From an uncultured Acidimicrobiaceae bacterium (GTDB lineage: Bacteria; Actinomycetota; Acidimicrobiia; Acidimicrobiales; SZUA-35), in contig CAMYLA010000004.1 in assembly GCA_947259095.1 (NCBI GenBank), positions 62,001 through 126,000 on the forward strand: a stretch of 64,000 nucleotides of DNA, in the 5' to 3' direction. The notes beneath the pieces were generated by a model. It saw only the letters and a program-made list of their open reading frames with translations. It had not been told where the DNA came from and did not search any database. This document shows positions 51,610 through 62,258 of the stretch, piece by piece (position 1 is the stretch's first letter; every line of letters starts with the position of its first letter). A program made the position numbers and the translations under genes.

Positions 51610-52382
51610 CTACTTCTGGCCTGCGAGCTTCCGGTTGTAGACCAGGGACTTCATGTAATCGCGGTTCATGTAGGCGATGAAGTCCTGGCTGATCTCCTTG
51701 GGGCAGGCCTCGGTGCATTCGCCGTGGTTGGTGCAGGAGCCGAAGAACTCCTCCATGGTCTCCACCATGTTCTGGGTCCGCCGGTACCGTTCGGCCTGGC
51801 CCTGGGGCAAGGAGTTGAGGTGCCAGACCTTGGCCGAGGTGAAGAGCTGGCCGGCCGAGTTGGGACAGGCGGCCACGCAGGCCCCGCAACCGATGCAGGC
51901 TGCGGCGTCCATGGCCGAGTCGGCCACTTCCTTGGGGATGGGCGTCTCGTTGGCGTCGGCCGCGGTGCCGGTGGGAGCGGTGATGAAGCCTCCGGCTTCC
52001 ACGATCTTGTCCAGCGGCGAACGGTCGACCACCAGGTCCCGGACAATCGGGAACGCCGCGGCCCGCCACGGCTCGATCACGATCGTGTCGCCGTCGCTGA
52101 ACTTCCGCATGTGGAGCTGGCAGGTTGCGGTGCCCTTCTCCTGTCCGTGGGCCCGGCCGTTGATCATCATGCCGCAGGTGCCGCAGATGCCTTCCCGGCA
52201 ATCGTGGGGGAACTCGATCGGAACCTCGCCCTTTGCGATCAGCTCCTCGTTGACCATGTCCATCATCTCCAGGAAGGAGGCGTCGTCTGGAACCCCGTTT
52301 GCCGGGTAGGTAACGAATTGTCCCCGGGCGTCGGATCCGGGCTGACGCCATACGCTCAGCGTCAAATTGAGCTTCTTGCTCA

Positions 52383-52383
<1 letters not shown>
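51610..52383 (-). CDS. sdhB: Succinate dehydrogenase iron-sulfur subunit
   Basis: The 257-residue subunit carries electrons from flavin to quinone. The 2Fe-2S site is '[16 protein letters not shown]' with a later Cys in 'GTATCQLH'. The 4Fe-4S and 3Fe-4S sites are '[12 protein letters not shown]' and '[12 protein letters not shown]'. ATG 52383 shares its A with the sdhA stop (TAATG). Family length is about 250. The set sdhC-sdhA-sdhB without sdhD is the type-B (B. subtilis-like) enzyme. Confidence 0.95.
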
Positions 52384-54314
<1,931 letters not shown>

Positions 54315-54326
54315 CGGCGAACTCCT

Positions 54327-55139
54327 TTAGGTGGCCGGGCCGAGCAGACTCGGCTCGTAGTCGATCACGCCGGCCAGGACGGCAATCGGGAAACTGATGT
54401 TTCCCACCAGAATAGCCAATGCCAAGGTTGCGGCGAGACTCCGGCGGAGACGGTTGTACTGGGGATTGTTGATGCCGAGGGTCTGGAACATCGAGTAGAC
54501 GCCGTGGAAGATGTGGATCGCCAGCATCACGTTTGCCACGATGTAGATGGCGGCCACCACCGGATTGGAGAGGCTGTTGACCACGTTGGCCTGGACCTCG
54601 CCCCGTTCCCAGTCGGTGTTGGGGATCCAGCCCCAGGTCAGGTCGGCCAGGTGGAACACGAGGTAGGCCAGGACGATCACGCCGGTGTATCGCATGCTGC
54701 GGGAGGCGAAGTTCGCAGCCAGCCAGTCCCGCTTCGATTCGTAGGCGTTGTTGGTGGCCAGGTTCATCCTGGTGAGGCTGTAGGCGGCGTGGATGTGGAA
54801 CACGAAGGCGCCGATCAGGCCGAACCGCAGCAGCCACAGGAACCACGTCCGGGGGAACAGCGGGACCAGCAGTTCCCGAAGGAATTCGCCGTAGACGTCT
54901 ATGTCGTAGACCATCTCGCCGTTCTCCTCGATGACACCGAGGTACAGCTTGATGTTGCCGAACATGTGGTAGAGGACGAAGCCGAGCAGCATGATGCCGG
55001 TGATCGCCATCACCCACTTCTTGCCAACGGCCGTCTGGTAGAGGTTGAACGGAAAAGGCCGGCGGCGAATAGCCGGCCGGATTGGACGCGATGCGCTCGT
55101 CGTGCCCGATGCCTGCTCGGCGGCAGTGGGTGCAGCCAC
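54327..55139 (-). CDS. sdhC: Succinate dehydrogenase cytochrome b subunit (type B)
   Basis: The 270-residue membrane anchor has five helices and binds two b haems. Histidines suited as ligands are in 'GFVLYHMFGNIK', 'FVFHIHAAYSLTRM', 'LAYLVFHLADLTWGW' and 'AIHIFHGVYSMF'. The single-polypeptide anchor is the hallmark of type-B succinate:menaquinone reductases of actinobacteria and Bacilli. The GTG at 55139 has GGGAGG about ten bases upstream. It is the first gene of the sdhCAB operon, with 13 bases to sdhA. Confidence 0.92.
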   Translation of the reverse strand: MAAPTAAEQASGTTSASRPIRPAIRRRPFPFNLYQTAVGKKWVMAITGIMLLGFVLYHMFGNIKLYLGVIEENGEMVYDIDVYGEFLRELLVPLFPRTWFLWLLRFGLIGAFVFHIHAAYSLTRMNLATNNAYESKRDWLAANFASRSMRYTGVIVLAYLVFHLADLTWGWIPNTDWERGEVQANVVNSLSNPVVAAIYIVANVMLAIHIFHGVYSMFQTLGINNPQYNRLRRSLAATLALAILVGNISFPIAVLAGVIDYEPSLLGPAT

Positions 55140-55311
55140 TAGGGGAACCTCCCAAGGGGGTAGAGATTGCAGTTCGAAACCCGAGAAGTCAGTGGAACTC
55201 GATCGTCCGCATCGGGTGGTGTCCGTAAAAACCGAGAGCCCGCGCCAACGCGGTCCCGGAAAGGACGAAAGCCGAGCCCGACGATAGCCTCCCAGCCGGT
55301 GAGCGGCCCAA

Positions 55312-55333
55312 CTGTGACGTTATTTCGTCACAG
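55312..55333. promoter_or_regulatory. 22-bp inverted repeat upstream of sdhCAB
   Basis: CTGTGACG-TTATTT-CGTCACAG is a perfect eight-base inverted repeat with an AT-rich six-base centre, 173 bases before the sdhC start. It resembles a dimeric regulator site. The half-sites recall TGTGA/TCACA, but the spacing (ten rather than six bases) is wrong for CRP/GlxR. It could also be a terminator hairpin for the upstream minus-strand gene. Confidence 0.45.
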
Positions 55334-55416
55334 ATCGGCCGGGGCCTGTCCGCACGGCCTGGATCGGCGCCGGATCGGCCGCAATCGGTGGCCCTGGGGG
55401 TCGGCTCGTCGCCTCC

Positions 55417-57771
55417 TCAGCGTCGACCGGAGGTGCGGCCCTGGGGAATGGCCTCCGCCGGTGGGATGACGATGGTTCGGTACCGGTTGGTCGCCAGGAG
55501 CTCCGACGATTCGAGCTGCAGGTCGATCTGGATCGCTCCCGGGCCGGCCGGGGTGGTGAACGTCAGGTCGCCGACCCACTGGCAGCAGTCGGCAGGCAGA
55601 TCACCCTGCCAGACGGTTCGCCGCCGCCACCGGCCCCGACCCCGCCGGCCCTGCTGGTCGTCGTCGGTGTCCTCCTGCCCGTCGCTCCGGGCGACGGCGG
55701 TGACCCGCACGTCGTGGAGGGGTTCACGGCGGTCGCTGACCACCCAGACCGGGATCGATACCTGCTGATCGGGGACGATCAGCGCCGGCGGTTGCTCGGC
55801 GATCACCACGACCGGCCGGCAGGCGTCGATCAACACATTGAGCGCCGGCTTCGGGTGCCGGTCGTGATCGAAGACACCGAAGCCACCCTCGGCCACGGTG
55901 TCGACGAGGGCGGTGACGCAGAACCCTCCGGTGGGGCGGTACTTGAGCCGACGGAGGGTTTCGATGTGACCCCGCAGCAGGTCGGCCTGGTAGGAGCGGG
56001 TGGCCTGGGCCCACGACCGGCCGTCACCGTAGGCTCGACGGGGCAGGTACCGGTTGAAGGCCCCCCGCTCGGCGCCGGGCCAGGTCGGCGCCTGCTCGTC
56101 CCAGTCCTCGAGTCCAACCGACTGGCTGCCGATACCACCGGGGAAGGCACCGAGCCTCGGCCAGCGGTGGAGGATCCCACCCAGTTCCTCGACCCGGCCG
56201 ACATGCCACCCCAGCCACAGGTGGGCATCGGAGCCCGCAGGATCGCCGAGGCTGGGCAGGCTGCCGGAGCGGGCAACGATCGGTCTCGTTCGATCGGCGT
56301 TGCGCAACTCCCGGCTCACCACGGGATCCAGGATCGAGCGGTTCCAACTCGGCAGCACGTGGCGGATGAGCCGACGAGCGGCCGACGGTCGGGCCGGGCT
56401 CGATCGGTCGGGCCCGGCGGGCCCACCGGTGGGGGCCCGTTCGTGCTCCGGGCCGGCACCGCTGCCGACCCCGGTGGGTGCCGGCCCGGACCGCCTGGGC
56501 TGACGGTTGCCGGACCGATTGCCGGACCGATTTGGGCTGTGGGGCTCCGGCATGGCCCGGCCGTTTGGCTCGATGTGGCCGCACCACAGCCCGACCGATG
56601 GGTGGTGGCCGAGGTGATCAACCGCGGCCCTGGCCATGGCCCTGGCCGCCGATCGTACCTTCGAGGAGTACCCCCCGATCATCGGCAGATCCTGCCAGAT
56701 CAGCAATCCCTGGCGGTCGGCTTCGTCGTACAGCTCCCGGCGGCCGATGTGGCCGTGGACCCTGACCAGGTCAAGGCCTGCATCGCGGATCGCGGCGATG
56801 TCCTTGACCAGGGTGGCCACCCCGACGTTGTTGAGGAACCGGTCCGGCGGTCCGTAGACGATGCCTTTTGTGAACAGCCGGCTGCCGTTGATCCGCCAGA
56901 TGAAGTTGTCGACCCGGATCTGGCGCAGCCCGGTCCGCCAATCCCGTCGATCGGAGAGCCGGCCGTCCGGCAACCGCACCGCCACCGCCACGTCGTACAG
57001 GGGCTGCTGGCCGAGGGTGGCCGGCCACCACAGATCGGGTTGGTCGACGGTCACGGTCCATTCGATCCGGTTTTCGCCCGATGCCAGGTCGTGTTTTTCG
57101 ACGCCACCGCCGGCTGCGCTGCCGTCCGGTCCGACGATCGAGGTGTCGATCCTGATCTCGGTCTGGGCCGCAGCGTCGAGCACCAGCCGCACCACCACCT
57201 CGGCCGCCTCGGTGGACGCCTCGGTGCACAGCAGCCGGGAGTACCTGATGGCGACCGGGCCGGTGGAGTCGATGGCCACATCCCGCCAGATGCCGCCCGG
57301 GTTTCCCCCCGGGGCCAGGTGGCCGGTTTGAAGGGAGCCGGTCAACGAGGTCTTGCGACGGTCGTCACCGGCGGCGGGGGAGGACACGTCGACGGCCAGC
57401 AGGTGGTCGACCGAGTCGGCCAGGAGGCCGGTCACGTCATAGCGGTGGGGGGCGAAATAGCTGGTGGTGTCGCCGATGTAGCTGCCGTCGAGCCACACCT
57501 CGGCGCCGCTCAGCACCCCGTCGAATCGAAGCCACAGCCGCTCCTCGGCTTCGGGGCCGCGGTGTTGGAAACGCCGCCGGTGGAGGATCGGACCGTCGTG
57601 GTCGGCCAGGGCCGGGTGGAGGCCCCAGTGGCCGGGCACCTCCAGCGCCTGCCAGTCGGAATCGTCGAGGTCGGCGTCGGCCCCGGTCCGCTTCAACTCC
57701 AGCGTCGACGGCGTTGCCCGCCACAGACCGGTGAGATCGCCTTCTGCCGGTTCGCGGGGCCGAAATTCCAC
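55417..57771 (-). CDS. Glycoside hydrolase family 2-like protein with altered catalytic residues
   Basis: GTG 57771 has a TATGGT box seven bases upstream, giving 784 residues. A jelly-roll sugar-binding domain comes first ('RLWLRFDGVLSGAEVWLDGSYIGDTTSYFAPHRYDVT'), then an Ig-like domain and a TIM barrel ('NFIWRINGSRLFTKGIVYGP', 'LDLVRVHGHIGRRELYDEADRQGLLIWQDLPMIGG'). The acid/base site reads 'GLWCGHIEPNGR' where GH2 enzymes have WCGxNE: Glu is kept but the preceding Asn is Ile. The expected nucleophile segment (SEFGaQ) reads PGGIGSQ, with Gly for Glu. It is probably not an active glycosidase; a binding role is possible. No signal peptide is seen. Confidence 0.65.
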   Translation of the reverse strand: MEFRPREPAEGDLTGLWRATPSTLELKRTGADADLDDSDWQALEVPGHWGLHPALADHDGPILHRRRFQHRGPEAEERLWLRFDGVLSGAEVWLDGSYIGDTTSYFAPHRYDVTGLLADSVDHLLAVDVSSPAAGDDRRKTSLTGSLQTGHLAPGGNPGGIWRDVAIDSTGPVAIRYSRLLCTEASTEAAEVVVRLVLDAAAQTEIRIDTSIVGPDGSAAGGGVEKHDLASGENRIEWTVTVDQPDLWWPATLGQQPLYDVAVAVRLPDGRLSDRRDWRTGLRQIRVDNFIWRINGSRLFTKGIVYGPPDRFLNNVGVATLVKDIAAIRDAGLDLVRVHGHIGRRELYDEADRQGLLIWQDLPMIGGYSSKVRSAARAMARAAVDHLGHHPSVGLWCGHIEPNGRAMPEPHSPNRSGNRSGNRQPRRSGPAPTGVGSGAGPEHERAPTGGPAGPDRSSPARPSAARRLIRHVLPSWNRSILDPVVSRELRNADRTRPIVARSGSLPSLGDPAGSDAHLWLGWHVGRVEELGGILHRWPRLGAFPGGIGSQSVGLEDWDEQAPTWPGAERGAFNRYLPRRAYGDGRSWAQATRSYQADLLRGHIETLRRLKYRPTGGFCVTALVDTVAEGGFGVFDHDRHPKPALNVLIDACRPVVVIAEQPPALIVPDQQVSIPVWVVSDRREPLHDVRVTAVARSDGQEDTDDDQQGRRGRGRWRRRTVWQGDLPADCCQWVGDLTFTTPAGPGAIQIDLQLESSELLATNRYRTIVIPPAEAIPQGRTSGRR

Positions 57772-57778
57772 CGGGCCA

Positions 57779-57784
57779 ACCATA
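57779..57784 (-). promoter_or_regulatory. -10 box (TATGGT) for the GH2-like gene
   Basis: The minus strand reads TATGGT, seven bases, then GTG 57771. It supports this GTG over the ATG 24 bases further upstream. It is divergent from the promoter at 57916. Confidence 0.4.
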
Positions 57785-57915
57785 CATGCCGACAAATCCG
57801 GGGCCAGACCCGGATCGTCGGGGCCCCGCCGGGGCCCGCCGGCCGGGGGTCGTCGACGCGGTGTCGAGGGTCGCTCGGTTTGGCCCCCGATTCACCGTTT
57901 TGAGATCTGGGGATC

Positions 57916-57921
57916 TAGGGT
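57916..57921 (+). promoter_or_regulatory. -10 box (TAGGGT) for the MoxR-like ATPase gene
   Basis: TAGGGT is followed by six bases and GTG 57928. This implies a leaderless message. A possible -35 (TTCACC) lies 19 bases upstream. Confidence 0.45.
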
Positions 57922-57927
57922 CGAAGT

Positions 57928-59328
57928 GTGGATAGTCGACCTGAAACAATCGGTTCGCTTCGTCAGTCCGGCTGGGTTTCACGCTCGGTCAAGGACGAGA
58001 TGCGGCAGAACGCCATCCGGCGCATCCGCTCCGGAGAGGCGCTGTTTCCAGGTGTTCTGGGCTACGAGGACACCGTGCTGCCCCAGCTCGAGCATGCGGT
58101 GCTGGCCGGCCACGATGTGATCTTCCTCGGCGAGCGGGGCCAGGCCAAGACCCGCATGATCCGAACGCTCTCGGGACTGCTCGACGAGTACATGCCGATC
58201 ATCTCCGGCTCGGAGATCAACGATGATCCGTTCAACCCGATCTCCCGCTATGCGATCGACCTGGTCGAGGAGTTCGGCGACGAGACGGCCATCGGCTGGG
58301 TCCACCGCGACCTGCGGTTCGGCGAGAAGTTGGCCACCCCGGACACCTCGATCGCCGACCTGATCGGTGAGGTCGATCCGATCAAGGTGGCAGAGGGCCG
58401 ATACCTGTCCGATGAGCTCACCCTCCACTACGGGCTCGTCCCCCGAACCAACCGAGGCATTTTCGCCATCAACGAGTTGCCGGACCTGGCGGAGCGGATC
58501 CAGGTCGGGCTGCTGAACGTGTTGGAGGAGCGCGACGTCCAGATCCGGGGCTACAAGATCCGGCTGCCACTGGATGTGCTGCTGGTCGCATCGGCCAACC
58601 CGGAGGACTACACCAACCGAGGCCGGATGATCACCCCCCTGAAAGACAGGTTCGGGGCCCAGATCCGAACCCACTACCCGCTCGACGTTGAAACCGAGAT
58701 CGAGATCGCCCGTCAGGAGGCCCAACTGCCGAACGACGAGAACGTGATCGTTCCCGAGTTCATGGAGGAGCTGATCTCCACCTTCACCCACATGGCCCGC
58801 TCCAGCCCCCAGGTCAACCAGCGGTCCGGCGTGTCGGTCAGGCTGACCGTGGCCAACATGGAAACCCTGGTGGCGGCGGCCACCCGCCGGTCGTTGCGGC
58901 TCGGCGAGACCGAGATCGTGCCCCGGGTCAGCGACCTCGATTCCCTCATCTCCTCCACTGCGGGCAAGATCGAAATCGAATCGTTGGAGGAGGGCCGAGA
59001 CGGCGAGGTGATCGATCACCTCCTGCGGGGTGCGGTGCTGACCGTGTTCAAGGACCGTTTCTCCGGTGAAGGCGTCCGCCAGGTCGTCGATGCGTTCGAC
59101 GAGGATGTGACCGCCAGCGCCGGTGACGACCTGCCGGTGTCGGCCTACATGGACCTGCTGGAGAAGACCCCTGCTCTGGCCGCCCCGGTCGCCGAGCTGG
59201 TGGGCGACACCGGCTCCGACGGTGTCAAGGCATCGGCCATCGAGCTCCTGCTCGAGGGTCTGCACCTGTCAAAGCGGCTGAACAAGGATTCGGTCGGCGG
59301 ACGGGCCAGCTATCGGGCCAGAGCCTGA
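57928..59328 (+). CDS. MoxR/magnesium-chelatase-like AAA ATPase
   Basis: The 466-residue AAA+ ATPase is of the ChlI/MoxR type. Walker A is 'IFLGERGQAKTRMIRTLSG', with RGxAKT as in the magnesium chelatase I clade. Walker B is 'RGIFAINELPDLAERIQVGLLNVLEERDVQIRGY', followed by sensor 1 'LLVASANPEDYTNRGRMITPLKDRFGAQIRTHYP' and a helical lid. Such proteins usually act with a von Willebrand factor A partner to insert metals or remodel complexes, but no such gene follows here: the next gene is a diguanylate cyclase on the opposite strand. The GTG start at 57928 fits the -10 box. It is cytoplasmic; the client is unknown. Confidence 0.85.
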   Translation: MDSRPETIGSLRQSGWVSRSVKDEMRQNAIRRIRSGEALFPGVLGYEDTVLPQLEHAVLAGHDVIFLGERGQAKTRMIRTLSGLLDEYMPIISGSEINDDPFNPISRYAIDLVEEFGDETAIGWVHRDLRFGEKLATPDTSIADLIGEVDPIKVAEGRYLSDELTLHYGLVPRTNRGIFAINELPDLAERIQVGLLNVLEERDVQIRGYKIRLPLDVLLVASANPEDYTNRGRMITPLKDRFGAQIRTHYPLDVETEIEIARQEAQLPNDENVIVPEFMEELISTFTHMARSSPQVNQRSGVSVRLTVANMETLVAAATRRSLRLGETEIVPRVSDLDSLISSTAGKIEIESLEEGRDGEVIDHLLRGAVLTVFKDRFSGEGVRQVVDAFDEDVTASAGDDLPVSAYMDLLEKTPALAAPVAELVGDTGSDGVKASAIELLLEGLHLSKRLNKDSVGGRASYRARA

Positions 59329-59392
59329 GCCGACGGGAACCTCTGCCCCGGGCGTCTCCTGCCCGCCATGGCGCCGGTAACCCTCGGCGCGC

Positions 59393-60934
59393 TCACTCGG
59401 CGGTGAGGTTCACCGCATGACGATCGCCGCCGGACCGCTTCGCCTCGTACATGGCGGCGTCGGCGGCCCGAATCAGGTCCTTGACGTCCATGGTCTCGCC
59501 GTTGCGCCGAGCCGAGACGCCGAGCGAACAGGTCACCCGCTCATCGATGGTCGAGATCGCCCCGGTGATCCTGGTCGAGATGGCCCGGACGTCGTCGGCT
59601 GAGCCGATCTGCCCGGTGAAGACCACAAACTCGTCGCCACCGAGCCTGCTGACCAGATCCTCGGTCCGGAAGATGGTGCGAAGCTCGGCCGCCACGGCCC
59701 GCAGCACCTGGTCGCCCCGTTCGTGGCCTGCGGTGTCGTTGACCAGTTTGAACCCGTCGAGATCGATGAAGAACACCGTTGCCGGACCGTTGACCGGTGC
59801 ACGGCGGGCCGCCTCGACAAGGCCGTTGCGGTTGAGCAGCCCGGTCAGGGGGTCGGTGAGCGCCAGGGTTCTGGCATGGGCCAGCTCGAAGCGGGCGGTA
59901 TTGAGGTGCAGCCGGTTGCGGAGACGACGGATCGTGGCCCCGTAGGCGGCGACGGTGGCCAGAGATCCCACGATCCAGATCCAGAACTGGTCGAACAGGC
60001 CGGTCGGTGGGCCAAAGTCCGGATCGGCCCAGACCTCGATTCGCCATTGCAGCGAGGTGGTGGTGAGCTCGCGGACCGCTTTCAGCCCGGCCGACTCGGC
60101 GGCCGGGGCGCCGGGGCTGAGCCGGGCTGCCACCGGCTCGTCGATTCCGATCACGTACACCTCGACGCTGAGGCGGTCGAGATCCTGATCGGTCACCTTC
60201 CCGAGCAGGCCGCGGACGGTCTGGAAGTAGATGGCGTGGCCGATGAAGGTGTCGTCCTCGGTGGTGACCGCACCGACCAGGAAGGCCACGTAGTCCTCGT
60301 ACCCGGCATCGTCGCCGTCCAGTCGCTCGTCGGGGCCGATGAACGCGGTCAGGTCATCCGACGCCACGACGAACAGCTCGATGCCTCTCGTTTGCCCGTC
60401 ATCGGGCAGCAGTTGGCGTTGCAGAGCGGTCACGTCCAGGCCCAGGAGGGGGAGATCGAAGACCCGGGCCGGTCGGGCCGAGCGGGTGACCAGCAGCCGC
60501 TCGTCATCCGGGCTCGGCAGGACGGTCAAGGTCAGTTCATCGTTGCCGAGGCTGCGTTCGCGGTCCAGCAGGTCCTCGACCTCGTCGATGGCGACGAACT
60601 CGAGGAACAGGACGCCGGGATCGTTGCTGGGCGCCCCCACCACCTCCCTGGTGAAGAACGACTGGTACTCGTCGAGCGGGCCGGGGTGGGTGGCGCCGAT
60701 GAAGTTGATGCCGGATTGGAAGTCCTTGACCCTGGCGTCGACGGCGTTGACCAGGTCCTCCTGGACGTGGGCCGCCGCGGCCTCGAATTTCAGGTTCCGC
60801 TCCTGGCGGGCGTTCGACTGCTGCAGCAGGGCAACCACCGCAGTCAGGGTCAGCCCGCAGACCAGCACCGCAACCGAGACGCCTCGATTGAGTCCCTCCC
60901 CGGCTGGTGGCTCCTTGTTCTGGGCAATCCGCAC
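59393..60934 (-). CDS. CHASE-domain diguanylate cyclase (GGDEF)
   Basis: The 513-residue cyclic-di-GMP synthase has a first membrane helix ('VSVAVLVCGLTLTAVVALLQQ'). An extracytoplasmic CHASE-like sensor of about 270 residues follows ('DEYQSFFTREVVGAPSNDPGVLFLEFV', 'GHAIYFQTVRGLLG'), then a second helix ('FWIWIVGSLATVAAYGATI') and a GGDEF domain. The active site 'SRLGGDEFVVF' is intact, and the inhibitory site RxxD (RTED) lies five residues before it. CHASE domains bind small extracellular ligands. Cyclic-di-GMP could influence pili or adhesion, but no direct link to the Tad locus is visible. Start is GTG 60934. Confidence 0.9.
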   Translation of the reverse strand: MRIAQNKEPPAGEGLNRGVSVAVLVCGLTLTAVVALLQQSNARQERNLKFEAAAAHVQEDLVNAVDARVKDFQSGINFIGATHPGPLDEYQSFFTREVVGAPSNDPGVLFLEFVAIDEVEDLLDRERSLGNDELTLTVLPSPDDERLLVTRSARPARVFDLPLLGLDVTALQRQLLPDDGQTRGIELFVVASDDLTAFIGPDERLDGDDAGYEDYVAFLVGAVTTEDDTFIGHAIYFQTVRGLLGKVTDQDLDRLSVEVYVIGIDEPVAARLSPGAPAAESAGLKAVRELTTTSLQWRIEVWADPDFGPPTGLFDQFWIWIVGSLATVAAYGATIRRLRNRLHLNTARFELAHARTLALTDPLTGLLNRNGLVEAARRAPVNGPATVFFIDLDGFKLVNDTAGHERGDQVLRAVAAELRTIFRTEDLVSRLGGDEFVVFTGQIGSADDVRAISTRITGAISTIDERVTCSLGVSARRNGETMDVKDLIRAADAAMYEAKRSGGDRHAVNLTAE

Positions 60935-61082
60935 ATCGTCGGATCGGCATATCCGGGGCCCAGGTTTACCTCCGGCTCCCGCCGGTAGGCCCGACCGGCC
61001 AACACCACCGGACTTTCTCCGCCACTGCGGTCGGCCCTAGCCTCGGGGTGGCGATCGATCGCATCTCCGGAAAGGGAGCATC

Positions 61083-62186
61083 ATGGGAACAGCGGCCAGG
61101 GTGGTGGTTCTGCCGAAGGATCCGGCTCCGATGAGGCTCGAGGACGTCGAACTACCCGATCCCGGACCCCACCAGGTGGTGGTCAAGGAGTTCGCCAGCG
61201 GCATCTGTCACTCCCAGCTCCACACGATCCACGGTCGGCGCAACACCGACATCGTGCTCGGTCACGAGGCCACCGGTGAGGTGGTCGCGGTCGGTGACGA
61301 GGTGGACCACGTCGGTCTCGGCGATCGGGTGATCCTCACCTTCCAGCCCCGGAACCTGCGCGACACCGACCGCATGCCGTGGATGGCCGATCTCGAACTG
61401 GCCGGCGGCGACGTCGCAAAATCGGCGAACATCTTCACCTGGTCGACCCATACCATCGCCGACGACCAGTACCTGATCCCGCTCCCGCCCGGCACCCCGA
61501 CCGACGTGACCTCGATCGTCGGCTGTGCGGTGCTGACCGGCGCCGGTGCGGTACTGCGGGCCGCAGAGGTCCAACCTGGCCAGAGCGTCGCAGTCTGGGG
61601 TGTTGGCGGGGTCGGGCTCAATGCGGTGGCGGCGGCCAGGATGGCCGGCGCCGATCCGATCATCGCCGTCGACCTCGACGACGACAAACTGGCAAATGCC
61701 GAGCGGTTCGGGGCCACCCACACCGTGAATGCGACCCGGGACGATGCGGCCAAGCGGATCAGGGACCTCACCCCCGGACCGTCCGATGCCTTCGGGTTCC
61801 GGGGGGCGCCGATCGCCGGCGTCGATTTTGCGTTCGACGTCGTGGCCAATCAGCAGACTTTCACCGAGGCGTTCAACGCCACCAGAAACAGCCGCAATGC
61901 GGTCCACGGCGGTGGCACCACCGTGGTCGTCGGGGTGCCGACCGGTGGCGATTTCCAGCTTCCGGCCCTCAGTATGTTGATGAACGAGCGGCGGGTGATG
62001 GGCACCATCGGCGGGACCGCCATGCCAGAACAGGACATCCCGCGGTTCCTGGAGTGGTACCGCAACGGCGATCTCGACCTCGATGCCCTGGTGACCTCCC
62101 GGGTCGGGCTCGACGAGATCAACGAGGCCACCAAGCTGCTCGAGGACGGCAAGGTGCTCGGACGGACCATCATCGAGTTCGACTGA
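61083..62186 (+). CDS. Zinc-dependent alcohol dehydrogenase family (MDR), structural zinc lobe absent
   Basis: The 367-residue medium-chain dehydrogenase has a catalytic zinc site with Cys in 'SGICHSQLHTIHG' and the His-Glu pair in 'IVLGHEATGEVVAVGD'. The third ligand is plausibly in 'SIVGCAVLTGAG'. The NAD(P) fold has 'VAVWGVGGVGLNAVAAARMAGAD' and an Asp after the second strand, favouring NAD. The four-cysteine structural zinc lobe is missing (that loop reads 'FQPRNLRDTDRMPWMAD'). ATG 61083 has AAAGGGAG upstream. The DsbA-like candidate selenoprotein follows by 72 bases on the same strand, so they may be co-transcribed. Confidence 0.87.
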   Translation: MGTAARVVVLPKDPAPMRLEDVELPDPGPHQVVVKEFASGICHSQLHTIHGRRNTDIVLGHEATGEVVAVGDEVDHVGLGDRVILTFQPRNLRDTDRMPWMADLELAGGDVAKSANIFTWSTHTIADDQYLIPLPPGTPTDVTSIVGCAVLTGAGAVLRAAEVQPGQSVAVWGVGGVGLNAVAAARMAGADPIIAVDLDDDKLANAERFGATHTVNATRDDAAKRIRDLTPGPSDAFGFRGAPIAGVDFAFDVVANQQTFTEAFNATRNSRNAVHGGGTTVVVGVPTGGDFQLPALSMLMNERRVMGTIGGTAMPEQDIPRFLEWYRNGDLDLDALVTSRVGLDEINEATKLLEDGKVLGRTIIEFD

Positions 62187-62258
62187 ACGTCGCCCACGGG
62201 ATCGTGCCGGCAGCCCGATGTCCACCAACCACAACAAGCAAACGGAAAGGCCAACGCC

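Noticed and set aside
55312-55333. A CRP/GlxR site
   Set aside because: TGTGA and TCACA are ten bases apart instead of six, so the standard consensus is not met.
55714-57903. A 729-codon plus-strand open frame
   Set aside because: It is the antisense of the GH2-like gene; the GH2 frame has real domain motifs, the other does not.
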